Shown here: positions 1-7,893 of the stretch, piece by piece
Layout: each line of letters begins with the position of its first letter
How positions within the stretch are numbered: position 1 is the stretch's first letter
DNA from: Paenibacillus chondroitinus NBRC 15376
GTDB taxonomy: Bacteria; Bacillota; Bacilli; Paenibacillales; NBRC-103111
Direction: 5' to 3'
Assembly: GCF_004000765.1 (NCBI RefSeq)
Contig: NZ_BILW01000003.1
Coordinates: 248,001 to 312,000 of the forward strand
DNA: 64,000 nt
Translations under genes and position numbers: made by a program
The notes under the pieces: generated by a model
What the model was told of the DNA's origin: nothing
The model's database searches: none
The model's input: only the letters and a program-made list of their open reading frames with translations

Positions 1-9
1 TGAGACAAC

Positions 10-62
10 AAAAAACCGCCGGCTCAAATGATCGCAGTGATCATATAGAACTAACGGTTCAA
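10..62 (-). terminator. Possible terminator after the YkuK-like gene
   Basis: Read on the minus strand just after the stop codon, AACCG pairs with CGGTT, an inner ATGATC/GATCAT hairpin sits between them, and the outer arm runs into a T stretch. The outer stem is short, so this is only a probable rho-independent terminator. Confidence 0.4.
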
Positions 63-69
63 TCTTCTC

Positions 70-663
70 TTATAAACTGCCATCCTTTACCTCACGATCT
101 TCATACAAGGGAAGATAAGGTTTCTTAGAGAACCGGTTCGCGTAGGCTGATGCCACATAACAGTCCGGTTTAATGACAGGCACCATACCGACAGACTCCA
201 CTCGCCGCACCATCTCTTGGACGTATTTGGCCGTCCTGTTCTTATTCTCATCATCACCTGCATCAATATGGATGTACATATCGAAAGAGGCTCCTTGGTA
301 CAGATGAGGAAGAACAATATTTTCCATATCCTCTCGTTTCGCCTCGTCAAAGTACGTCGCAATCTCTTCACTGAGTGCTGTTTCCATCGAAAGCTTTTCC
401 TTAATTGAATGCAAAGCCCGATGGACAATCACTTGACGATAGCATGCCCACGCTCCTTTTCCAAGCCGCTGAATCACTACACCTGTGATGAATTTGGTGT
501 GGCCTGAGTGCACCTGACAATCCGTTCCAATGATAAACTTGTAGGTACCTGCCGGCTCAAGACGCATGAAATGCAGGATCCTCTCATGAACCGTATCCAA
601 GTTCAGTCCTCTTTCCGTCGTGTTCCGAAATTCCAGTGGGTGATTTGCTCTCGAAGGTTTCAA
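70..663 (-). CDS. YkuK-like DUF458 protein (RNase H-like family)
   Basis: The 197-residue product matches what I know of the Bacillus YkuK/DUF458 family: it has a conserved G-T-D-x-Q-V-H-S-G stretch near residue 47 and an HIDAGDDENKNRTA-type motif near residue 132, and the family is predicted to have an RNase H-like fold. Its biological role is unknown. The start is a TTG (661-663) preceded by AAAGGAAG about nine bases upstream. The gene stands alone on the minus strand, downstream of the NlpC/P60 gene and separated from it by a GC-rich hairpin. No signal peptide or membrane segment is visible, so it should be cytoplasmic. The family assignment is fairly secure; any nuclease activity is inference. 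Confidence 0.8.
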   Translation of the reverse strand: MKPSRANHPLEFRNTTERGLNLDTVHERILHFMRLEPAGTYKFIIGTDCQVHSGHTKFITGVVIQRLGKGAWACYRQVIVHRALHSIKEKLSMETALSEEIATYFDEAKREDMENIVLPHLYQGASFDMYIHIDAGDDENKNRTAKYVQEMVRRVESVGMVPVIKPDCYVASAYANRFSKKPYLPLYEDREVKDGSL

Positions 664-696
664 AGATAAGGTTCTTCCTTTCTCCTTAGAATCAGG

Positions 697-726
697 AAGA
701 AGCGGATGCTGGCCAGCTGCATCCGC
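697..726 (-). terminator. Hairpin after the NlpC/P60 gene
   Basis: GCGGATGC and GCATCCGC (702-709 and 719-726) form a perfect GC-rich stem. On the minus strand it is followed by TTCTTCCT, a poor but plausible T tract. It lies between the NlpC/P60 stop codon and the YkuK-like gene. Confidence 0.6.
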
Positions 727-771
727 CCCTATCTATAGTATATAGCAAAACTCCAATGATCGAACCATCAC

Positions 772-1725
772 TTATCGTAAAACACTTCCGCCATACAAAA
801 AGCGGTTCTCCCATTGCTTGCCATCGATTGTATCGACACGAACACCGCCGGATTCAACGGAGTACGTATGCAGGATAGATCCATTCCCCAGGTAAAGCCC
901 TACATGGGTAATCGGCTCTTTGAACGGATCAACACCCACATAATCAGAAGGTTTGCTTCCTTTATAGGAGCTGAAGAACATCAAATCTCCACGTTTTAAT
1001 TTCGTCCAATCCGTACTAACAGGTCCTAAAGAACGCACAAAATTGCCTTGTGCAGCGGAATCACTTGGAACCGAGAAGCGAAGCGCATCCCAGAACATCG
1101 TTTGTACGAAATCAGAGCAGTCAAACGTAGTAGGATCATTTCGAACGGAACCAAACTCATAAGGTGTGCCCAAGTAGACATTCCCGGCTGAAATGACCGC
1201 TTCGATCTCATCCGCAAGTGGCATATTAGGAACGATCACGGAGAAATCAGTGACCATGTATTTGCTGCCTGTGCTTACGTAGCCGCTTGTGCCGTTTGCA
1301 TCCACAATTTTGTACCAACTGTCATTAACCTTATCCGTAATTAAAACTTCTTCACCTTTATTAAGCATGCGAATCACTTTGGAGCTACTATCTGATGAAG
1401 GAAGCGTACGAAAGTTAACGCCATAAATGATTGCTGCATTGCTGACAATTTTTATGTACTTGCTGTTTGTCGATACATAGCCGCTCACGCCTTGTGCATC
1501 CTTGACTTTGTACCAATTGGTTGTCACATAATCCGTTACCGTGACGATTTCGTTCGTTTTCAGCAACCGGATCACATTACTTGACGTGCTCGGCTGATCT
1601 CGAAAACTTACCCCCGATACGATCTGTGCTTTCGTCGAAGCACCTACATCGGCTGAAATCGCTGCCGGTAAAACAAAAGTAAGCGCCAAAACAATCAAGC
1701 TAACAACCAACGACCATTTTTTCAT
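772..1725 (-). CDS. Secreted SH3b-NlpC/P60 peptidoglycan endopeptidase
   Basis: This 317-residue protein begins with a signal peptide (MKKW followed by a hydrophobic run, cleavage near residue 25). Two bacterial SH3 domains follow at about 33-93 and 97-157. The C-terminal NlpC/P60 domain spans about 175-317 and carries Cys203 in FDCSDFVQ, His274 in THVGLYLG and a third polar residue near His286, the usual catalytic set. Family members cleave the D-gamma-glutamyl-diaminopimelate bond in peptidoglycan, with SH3b domains binding the wall. The protein should be extracellular and act in wall remodelling. A TATAAT element lies at 1772-1777 upstream. Which wall process it serves cannot be told from sequence. 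Confidence 0.88.
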   Translation of the reverse strand: MKKWSLVVSLIVLALTFVLPAAISADVGASTKAQIVSGVSFRDQPSTSSNVIRLLKTNEIVTVTDYVTTNWYKVKDAQGVSGYVSTNSKYIKIVSNAAIIYGVNFRTLPSSDSSSKVIRMLNKGEEVLITDKVNDSWYKIVDANGTSGYVSTGSKYMVTDFSVIVPNMPLADEIEAVISAGNVYLGTPYEFGSVRNDPTTFDCSDFVQTMFWDALRFSVPSDSAAQGNFVRSLGPVSTDWTKLKRGDLMFFSSYKGSKPSDYVGVDPFKEPITHVGLYLGNGSILHTYSVESGGVRVDTIDGKQWENRFLYGGSVLR

Positions 1726-1771
1726 CGCCTCAACCTCACTTCATGATGTCATATTTTACTTACATACCCTT

Positions 1772-1777
1772 ATTATA
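1772..1777 (-). promoter_or_regulatory. Candidate -10 box for the NlpC/P60 gene
   Basis: A perfect TATAAT on the minus strand lies about 45 bases before the start codon. The -35 region is poor, and a TTCAG-GGG-CTGAA palindrome (1780-1792) occupies the spacer, where a regulator could bind. Confidence 0.4.
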
Positions 1778-1873
1778 GTTTCAGGGGCTGAAGAGCGAAT
1801 ATAGGCGAAAGGTTGCGATTTTTGTCGTTTTTATGTAAATGTCGCATGGCTGCATGCCTATTGACGGCAAGGT

Positions 1874-2167
1874 TTAATTTTCCAACTTTCGAAGCTCGGG
1901 TTTTCTTGTTGGCAGCCAGCAGATCGAGAGGTTAGGGTCATTTTTCAATTTCACGTTGCAGAGTTTCATTTCCCCGTCTTCAAGCTCGATCACCTGCCAA
2001 TCTTCCGGTACAACTCCCGTTATGGAATGGAGAAAATCCCGCGAATGCTCATTCGCCTCCTCCTGCTCAGGCCAAAATTTCACACCATAGTAAGCAAGTC
2101 CATAATGATTGACCAGCATGCAGGTAAGGAGCTGTTCTGTGTTTTTATTTTGCAGTACATAGGGCAT
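1874..2167 (-). CDS. Hypothetical protein, 97 residues
   Basis: I do not recognise this protein. It is soluble, without a signal peptide or membrane helix, and contains two isolated cysteines, a Y-Y-G-V-K-F-W-P stretch and a charged C-terminus. The start is placed at ATG 2165-2167 because GGAGGAAG lies just upstream; a longer frame would begin inside the terminator of the preceding gene. It follows the alpha-beta oxidoreductase on the same strand, but a strong terminator hairpin (2184-2219) separates them, so it is expressed either by readthrough or from an unseen promoter. A link to the oxidoreductase is possible but unsupported. Confidence 0.65.
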   Translation of the reverse strand: MPYVLQNKNTEQLLTCMLVNHYGLAYYGVKFWPEQEEANEHSRDFLHSITGVVPEDWQVIELEDGEMKLCNVKLKNDPNLSICWLPTRKPELRKLEN

Positions 2168-2183
2168 ATAATCTTCCTCCACT

Positions 2184-2219
2184 AAAAAGGCACATTCACC
2201 GCAACAGGGTGAACGTGCC
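2184..2219 (-). terminator. Terminator after the alpha-beta oxidoreductase gene
   Basis: On the minus strand GGCACGTTCACC pairs with GGTGAATGTGCC across a short loop and is followed by TTTTT. The stem starts 18 bases after the stop codon of the upstream gene and ends right before the ribosome binding site of the 97-residue hypothetical gene. Confidence 0.85.
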
Positions 2220-2237
2220 TCGTTCATATGATGGCTA

Positions 2238-4541
2238 TTACAAATAAGCGTTCTCGTGTTTTGCTTTTAAACGATTCCATCGGCGTTCAACTTCGACTTC
2301 GAAAGATTTGAGCGAGCCTTCATATTCCGGCTTCGTCATATGCTTCGTTTTCCCCATCGTCTTAAGCCAATCCGATAAAGGAATTTTCTTGTTTTTATCT
2401 TCGGGGTTATACGTGATGCTCGTAATGCCGTGTTCGACTTCGTACAGCGGGAAGAAACAGGAATCTACCGCAGCGCCTACAATGTTGGATCCCTCTTGGT
2501 CGTCAGACAGCCAGTTGAGAGGGCAGGCAATCAGGATCTTCCCATACACAAGGCCTTCATTCTGAGCGTACCATTGTGCTTTCGCTGCCTTTTTCACGAG
2601 ATCCTGCGGATACGCCTCTGATCCTGTGAAGACATATGGGATATGCGTAGCCGCCATAATTTGCGCCGTATCTTTATGGTGGAACACTTTCCCGCCTTGG
2701 TGCTTCCCAACGTTCGAAGTCGACGTGCGATGCCCCATCGGCGTTGAATAGGACAGCTGCGCACCTGTATTCATGTAACCCTCGTTATCATACTCGAGGA
2801 TAATCATTTTATGATTGCGCAGCGCAGCGCCAATAGCCGGCCCCATGCCGATATCCATGCCGCCATCGCCTGTAATCATGACGAAGGTGAAATCGTCCTT
2901 CAGTCCCAAATGATCGAGTTCTCCACGGCGCTTGCGCTCCCAGAACATTTCCACAACACCTGACAGCGTTGCAGCGCCGTTCTGGAACAGGTTATGAATA
3001 TACGTCGCTTTATGAGCCGAGTATGGGTAACCTGTCGTGACAACCATCGCACAGCCTGTGTGGAAGATCGAAACGATATCGCCTTCGATTCCCTTGAAGA
3101 ACAGCTCCAAGCCCGAGAAAATGCCGCAGCCCGGACATGCGCCATGGCCAGGAGCAATTCGCTTCGGCTTCTTGGTTAGGGCGCGTAGTGGCGGGATCCG
3201 AACATTCAGCTTGCCGGAGGCCTCATCCGGTGTTACTGTAATGAGCCCCGTCTTCAAATCCTCATATTTCATCGGTGTCAGTACCCGCTTCGGCGCTTTC
3301 GCCGGATCACCTGGCGTGTGACCGTAGTAATCGAAGGGCACTTCCACCTTGCCGTTTTGCACAGCGTCAATGGCAAATTGGAACAGGTTATGCCCGTCTT
3401 CGGCATAAAAGTCCTTGCCACCTAAGCCGTAGATGCGGCTTATGACAAGCGTATCTCTGTTCCCGTGCGTGAACAGCGCCGCTTTAATTTCGTTGACCAT
3501 ATTGCCGCCATGGCCGCCATAGGAATCCGCGCGATCGCCAACCGTGATCGCCTTCACATGCTGCAAAGCTTCGGCAATTTGCTTGGCAGGGAAAGGACGG
3601 ATCATATTCGGTGCGATTGATCCGGCTTTAATGCCCTTTTCGCGGAGCTGATCGACGACGTCCTTGATGATTTCGGAAGCCGAATTCATCAGGAACACCG
3701 CGACTTCCGCGTCCTCCATCCGATACAGCTCTAGAATCGGATAGTCACGGCCCGTCAATTCGGCATATTCCTGCCGAATGCGATCGTACACCTCTTCGGC
3801 ATTGTACATCGCCATAGATTGCTGGTAACAGTTATTAATGTAATCCGGTTCATTCATATAAGGGCCAACCGTGATCGGGTTATTCCGATCTAACGTATCA
3901 GGGAAACCCTGCGGCTTCTCACCGATAAATGCATGCACGTCTTCCCGATTTGCAAACGTTTGCACTCTGCGTTTCTGATGGGACGTGAAATATCCGTCCG
4001 AGGCTACCAGAACCGGCAAGCGCACCGCTGGATCTTCAGCCAATTTCAAAGCAAGGATATTCATATCGTAAACCGCTTGCGGATCACGGCACATCACAAT
4101 CGGCCATCCCGTATTTAAGGCATAATACAGATCCGAATGATCCCCATGGATGTTCAAGGGACCGGAGACAGATCTACATACCAAGTTCATCACCATGGGA
4201 AAGCGTGTGCCGGACTGCACCGGCATTTGTTCCAACATATACAAATAACCGTTGGCGCTTGTCGCGTTAAATACGCGGCCGCCAGCAGTTGAGGCTCCAT
4301 AACATATACCTGCAGATCCATGCTCTCCGTCTGCCGGAATGAGCACAATATCATGTTGTCCGTTGGACTTCATCAGATCCAGGAATTGGGCTACTTCTGT
4401 CGATGGAGAAATCGGAAAATATCCCATAATGTGATAATTAATTTGATGGGCTGCATACGCCGCCATCTCGTTGCCTGATTCATATACAATGCGTTGTTCA
4501 ACCTTGGCCTGCCCTAATTCCTTTTTAATATCAATGGACAT
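2238..4541 (-). CDS. 2-oxoacid:acceptor oxidoreductase, fused alpha-beta subunits
   Basis: This 767-residue protein joins two subunits of the pyruvate:ferredoxin oxidoreductase superfamily. Residues about 15-240 match the alpha-type pyrimidine-binding domain (FPISPSTEVAQF) and about 270-400 the transketolase-C-like domain. Residues about 450-767 are the thiamine-pyrophosphate beta domain with GDGG (558-561). Cys469, Cys472, Cys497 and Cys673 could hold a [4Fe-4S] cluster. Family members oxidatively decarboxylate a 2-oxoacid with CoA and reduce ferredoxin. The gamma and delta parts are encoded just upstream, 35 bases away. ATG 4539-4541 is preferred to a GTG 15 bases further up because AAGGGTGG sits upstream of it. 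The substrate is not determined by the sequence. Confidence 0.88.
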   Translation of the reverse strand: MSIDIKKELGQAKVEQRIVYESGNEMAAYAAHQINYHIMGYFPISPSTEVAQFLDLMKSNGQHDIVLIPADGEHGSAGICYGASTAGGRVFNATSANGYLYMLEQMPVQSGTRFPMVMNLVCRSVSGPLNIHGDHSDLYYALNTGWPIVMCRDPQAVYDMNILALKLAEDPAVRLPVLVASDGYFTSHQKRRVQTFANREDVHAFIGEKPQGFPDTLDRNNPITVGPYMNEPDYINNCYQQSMAMYNAEEVYDRIRQEYAELTGRDYPILELYRMEDAEVAVFLMNSASEIIKDVVDQLREKGIKAGSIAPNMIRPFPAKQIAEALQHVKAITVGDRADSYGGHGGNMVNEIKAALFTHGNRDTLVISRIYGLGGKDFYAEDGHNLFQFAIDAVQNGKVEVPFDYYGHTPGDPAKAPKRVLTPMKYEDLKTGLITVTPDEASGKLNVRIPPLRALTKKPKRIAPGHGACPGCGIFSGLELFFKGIEGDIVSIFHTGCAMVVTTGYPYSAHKATYIHNLFQNGAATLSGVVEMFWERKRRGELDHLGLKDDFTFVMITGDGGMDIGMGPAIGAALRNHKMIILEYDNEGYMNTGAQLSYSTPMGHRTSTSNVGKHQGGKVFHHKDTAQIMAATHIPYVFTGSEAYPQDLVKKAAKAQWYAQNEGLVYGKILIACPLNWLSDDQEGSNIVGAAVDSCFFPLYEVEHGITSITYNPEDKNKKIPLSDWLKTMGKTKHMTKPEYEGSLKSFEVEVERRWNRLKAKHENAYL

Positions 4542-4576
4542 AACGAGTAGTTCCACCCTTCTCCCATAAATACTCT

Positions 4577-5587
4577 CTAAGAGTTTATAGCTAGATTGAA
4601 GCGATGTGGCATACGGTGAATATCGGCATAACCGTCTTCTTCCCGCTCATCAGTGAGCGCTTCGGTCGGACAAGCCTGTACACATTTAAGGCAACCTTTA
4701 CAGTATTGATAGTCAATGCCCTGCAAAAACATCTGCGGACGCCCTTTTTTATCAGGGAGCTCATCCCATACAAAACAGAAATCCGGACATGCATTATCGC
4801 AAGAAGCACAGTGAATACATTTATCTTCATGGAAATGCGGCATCATGCCCGCGCGTGAGATGCTTAGATCCTTAAGAATACTGTTCCCGGGATTTGAAAT
4901 CACGCCGCCGATCGTCTGCGTTTCATATCCGAGTACAGGGGTATCAAAGCGCACGAAATCAGGCATTGTCTCCCCTTCTGGAAGCGCATACGTTTGGAAC
5001 TTAACTTCGTTGTATCCGCGGTCGAACGTTCGTAAGGCTGGTGCAACAGCCTGCGGATACTTCTTCTCCAATGATTTCCGGATAACACCTCTCATGACAT
5101 CCGGATCAAGGAAATCACATAACCGGAACAAAGCGCCAAGCATTGCCATGTTTACACGGTTTTTCTCCTCCAGTGAAATTCCGATGGCATCGATAACCGC
5201 AATTGTGCCGCCTCTTAGCTTCATCTTCTCCTTGAGTTCATCAGGCGTTTTCGTTGAGTTTACTAATACTGTACTGTCTTCATAAATGCCACTGATAACG
5301 TTTACAGTTTTGGAAAGCGATTCGTGAAAAACACCTACAACATGCGGTCGTTCTACAGGCGATGTATCCCGTATTTTCGTATCCATGTCACAAAACCTGA
5401 TGTGCGCTTTCACTGCTGATCCTTTCTTCTCAGAACCATAAGAAGAAAAACTAACCCCGTTCAAGCCCACCCCGACTACGCCCGCTTCCGCCAGCATTTT
5501 ACCAGCCAGATTTGCGCCGAGACCGCCGATGGATTCCAGTCTTATCTCGAAAAATCCGAGATCGTTCAATTTAGGTAAAGTTACCAT
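4577..5587 (-). CDS. 2-oxoacid:acceptor oxidoreductase, fused gamma-delta subunits
   Basis: The 336-residue product has an N-terminal gamma-type catalytic domain (about 10-190, with SIGGLGANLAGKMLA) and a C-terminal delta-type ferredoxin domain. The latter carries two complete CxxCxxCxxxC motifs: Cys257/260/263/267 and Cys296/299/302/306. These should bind two [4Fe-4S] clusters that pass electrons from the thiamine site of the partner alpha-beta protein to ferredoxin. The start is ATG 5585-5587 with AAGGAG eight bases upstream; the longer frame has no ribosome binding site. A sigma-A-like promoter lies at 5653-5680. The two genes form an operon that ends at the terminator near 2200. Confidence 0.88.
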   Translation of the reverse strand: MVTLPKLNDLGFFEIRLESIGGLGANLAGKMLAEAGVVGVGLNGVSFSSYGSEKKGSAVKAHIRFCDMDTKIRDTSPVERPHVVGVFHESLSKTVNVISGIYEDSTVLVNSTKTPDELKEKMKLRGGTIAVIDAIGISLEEKNRVNMAMLGALFRLCDFLDPDVMRGVIRKSLEKKYPQAVAPALRTFDRGYNEVKFQTYALPEGETMPDFVRFDTPVLGYETQTIGGVISNPGNSILKDLSISRAGMMPHFHEDKCIHCASCDNACPDFCFVWDELPDKKGRPQMFLQGIDYQYCKGCLKCVQACPTEALTDEREEDGYADIHRMPHRFNLAINS

Positions 5588-5652
5588 GCAAGGTCTCCTT
5601 TCAAAAATGAACAGCATAAAGAATAAATAGTATGAATAGTAAATCTACTTAC

Positions 5653-5680
5653 ATTGTAACAAGAAATTGCTGGTAATCAA
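5653..5680 (-). promoter_or_regulatory. Sigma-A-like promoter for the gamma-delta/alpha-beta operon
   Basis: TTGATT, 16 bases, then TACAAT on the minus strand, about 65 bases before the start codon at 5587. Confidence 0.55.
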
Positions 5681-5702
5681 CCTTTTTTTAGACAACGCCT
5701 TT

Positions 5703-5882
5703 TTAGAGCAAATAATCGATAATAAGGCCGCATTTTCCCAAATAGTAACTTGTTTCTTCTAGCCTCTCACTCGCTGTTTCAGATTCAAGCTTCCCGACAT
5801 GCTCACACTCGTCACAAACATTCAAATAATCTTCGTCAATCGGATTAAAGACAACACCGCAAACCTGTGAGCACGCCCGCAT
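5703..5882 (-). CDS. Small zinc-ribbon-like protein, 59 residues
   Basis: The protein is short and cysteine-rich: C-x3-C near the N-terminus and C-D-E-C about 18 residues later, which together could bind one zinc ion. The rest is acidic and helical. The layout recalls the N-terminus of YvyF-type flagellar-operon proteins, but the similarity is too short for a family call. ATG at 5880-5882 is placed six to eight bases after GAGGAGAG; an ATG six bases earlier (5888) is also possible. The gene is divergent from the histidine kinase and lies upstream of the oxidoreductase operon on the same strand. Confidence 0.6.
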   Translation of the reverse strand: MRACSQVCGVVFNPIDEDYLNVCDECEHVGKLESETASERLEETSYYLGKCGLIIDYLL

Positions 5883-6031
5883 CCTCATCTCTCCTCGTTT
5901 TCAAATCCCGTGAATTTGTAAACGCTTGCATTGATGTTAACTCTTATTATACAGCGGCTAATAGCGTAAACACCATAAGTCTTTATTAAATCTTTAGCAA
6001 ATCTTTAGCATCCAAAATAGACCCTTTCTCT

Positions 6032-6059
6032 TGATAAGGTCTAATTCTGTGAGATAATG
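6032..6059 (+). promoter_or_regulatory. Sigma-A-like promoter for the histidine kinase gene
   Basis: TTGATA, 16 bases, GATAAT, about 48 bases before the TTG start. Two direct repeats lie nearby: AAATCTTTAGC twice at about 5986-6010, and GATAATGT at 6054 and again near 6073. Confidence 0.5.
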
Positions 6060-6107
6060 TAGAAATAGCTAAGATAATGTCGTACACATGGAAAGGATGG
6101 CAATCGT

Positions 6108-7355
6108 TTGCTCCATTCAATCATTTCCCATGAACTGCATGGTCTCTTCTACCTCATGAGCGCTACATTAATCCATCAGGTTCTCACACCTTTATTCATC
6201 TACAAAGAGCAGCACCGCAATCTGTTATTTGGTATTCTGCTCATCATTCTACTTATCTTTTATTGGAATTATGAAGATATTGATCCCTTCATCTATTCGC
6301 TTCACTTTCTCCCTTTGAGTTTAACAACGGTCATTCTATTTGCTGGATTTATTCCTGCTGCAATGACTTGGATCAGTTTTAATATAGGCTGTATTTTCGT
6401 GCTTCATTACTACTGGCAGCCGGCATTGCTAAGCAGTGCTTTTATCTTGCTTGGCAGTTATTATATTAGAAAAAAAATTAATCAGCTTAATCTTAAATAC
6501 AAATTAAAATACGCATTGGCCTTACTGGTTGTGTACGAAGTATTGTATGCACTGCTTGCGTCTTACATACAATCTTACTTTTCTATGTATGTTCTATACA
6601 CCATATTGTTTACTTTTATTTCACTACTGCTCATTACTTTTTTAATTTTCCATATGAAGAAACATGAATTACATAGACAACGCATTATCGCTATTGAAAA
6701 AGACCGCATGATTGGACAATTGGCTGCCACGATCTCTCATGAAATTCGCAATCCATTAACCTCCATTCGCGGGTTCCTGCAGCTATTAGATCAGAAGGAG
6801 CTGCCACTCCATGATCAGAAGAGATATATTGAGCTGGCGCTATCCGGTGTAGACCAGGCGAATACCATCATTAATGACTATTTAAACTATGCCAAGCCAT
6901 CCAACGGGTTGCAGGAGCAGCTGGATATTAAGGAGGAATTGGAAGCCACGCTTCGATTCATTACTCCACTTGCTACGGATCATCAGGTTAACATCGAAAT
7001 CATTCATGAGACCGATGACCCCCTGTTTATCCTGGGTGAGTCCAAGAAGCTTCGGCAGTGCTTGATGAATTTGGTCAAAAATGCCATTGAGTCCATGCCT
7101 GATGGAGGCCACATTGTACTGCGCACCTGCAAGCTGCCGGACGGTGTTCAAATTTCCATTACCGATACAGGGGTTGGGATGAGCCAATCACAATTAGATT
7201 CACTCGGGATGCCGTTTTATACAACCAAAGAACAAGGGACCGGACTTGGGCTTGTCGTCGTTATGAGCATTATTAAAATGATGAACGGGAAAATTTCCTT
7301 TAGCAGCGTTTTAAACCAGGGGACACAATGCTCGATCCTTTTCCAGCAAAAATAG
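6108..7355 (+). CDS. KinB-like membrane sensor histidine kinase
   Basis: The 415-residue protein has five or six hydrophobic segments within residues 10-185 and no obvious extracellular sensor domain. A cytoplasmic kinase core follows: His211 in the H-box SHEIRNP, Asn325 in the N-box, DTGVG at 353-357 and GTGLG at 377-381. This layout resembles KinB, a kinase that feeds the sporulation phosphorelay in Bacillus. No response regulator is adjacent, which also fits a phosphorelay kinase, but the target is inference. The start is a TTG (6108-6110) after GGATGG; no better start was found. It is one of only two plus-strand genes in the window. Confidence 0.85.
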   Translation: MLHSIISHELHGLFYLMSATLIHQVLTPLFIYKEQHRNLLFGILLIILLIFYWNYEDIDPFIYSLHFLPLSLTTVILFAGFIPAAMTWISFNIGCIFVLHYYWQPALLSSAFILLGSYYIRKKINQLNLKYKLKYALALLVVYEVLYALLASYIQSYFSMYVLYTILFTFISLLLITFLIFHMKKHELHRQRIIAIEKDRMIGQLAATISHEIRNPLTSIRGFLQLLDQKELPLHDQKRYIELALSGVDQANTIINDYLNYAKPSNGLQEQLDIKEELEATLRFITPLATDHQVNIEIIHETDDPLFILGESKKLRQCLMNLVKNAIESMPDGGHIVLRTCKLPDGVQISITDTGVGMSQSQLDSLGMPFYTTKEQGTGLGLVVVMSIIKMMNGKISFSSVLNQGTQCSILFQQK

Positions 7356-7445
7356 AAACCAAGTCCCTCCATTTAACAAGGATGATGATCTGTGTTATTC
7401 TGTTAAGACAAGCGATCATCATGACTCGTGAAGGAGGGCTTTGCC

Positions 7446-7844
7446 ATGAGTTCAGATTTCATTCAGATAAAATCGCTGGAAGGCGACTTGAAGATGTCTC
7501 ATAAGAAGAAGGATTATGGTTTAACCATCACGACCAAAGAACTGATTCTTCACAAGCCACATATGAATTATTATTTTAAATTGGAGAAAATCATCAGTAT
7601 TGTTCCCTATGAGATTTCTTCAACGAAAGCTATGTCTTTCGTCAATGCTCGATCGGGTAACCAGGAGACCACGCATTTAGCTCCGGGCTCCGATCACTTC
7701 CGTATTTATGTGCAAGGAGCAACAGTCCATAACAGAAGCGGATTGTTTGAACTTGGTCCTATTAACATCGTTATTCCTATTTATCCAGTCATGCTCGGCG
7801 CTATCTCCGAATGCCTCACGCGTACAGGGTTAATCTCTTTATAA
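7446..7844 (+). CDS. Hypothetical protein, 132 residues
   Basis: I do not recognise this family. The protein is soluble and mainly beta-strand in character (alternating hydrophobic stretches such as YGLTITTKELILHK), without signal peptide or membrane segment; a PH-like small barrel is conceivable but not shown. ATG 7446 is chosen because GAAGGAGGG lies nine bases upstream, inside a slightly longer GTG frame. It follows the histidine kinase by about 90 bases, in which GATGATGATC and GATCATCAT (7381-7390 and 7414-7422) form an inverted repeat. Transcription ends at the shared terminator at 7851-7890. Confidence 0.75.
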   Translation: MSSDFIQIKSLEGDLKMSHKKKDYGLTITTKELILHKPHMNYYFKLEKIISIVPYEISSTKAMSFVNARSGNQETTHLAPGSDHFRIYVQGATVHNRSGLFELGPINIVIPIYPVMLGAISECLTRTGLISL

Positions 7845-7850
7845 ATTGTA

Positions 7851-7890
7851 AAAAGGCGTGCAAATGGGTTATCCAATTGCACGCCTTTTT
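7851..7890. terminator. Bidirectional terminator between converging genes
   Basis: AAAAAGGCGTGCAA and TTGCACGCCTTTTT form a stem flanked by A and T runs on opposite sides, so it can stop transcription of the plus-strand unknown gene and of the minus-strand GH43 gene. Confidence 0.9.
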
Positions 7891-7893
7891 ACT

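Noticed and set aside
5880..5888. ATG at 5888 as start of the small zinc-ribbon-like gene
   Set aside because: The GAGGAGAG site lies too close to it; the ATG six bases later has normal spacing. The choice is not certain.
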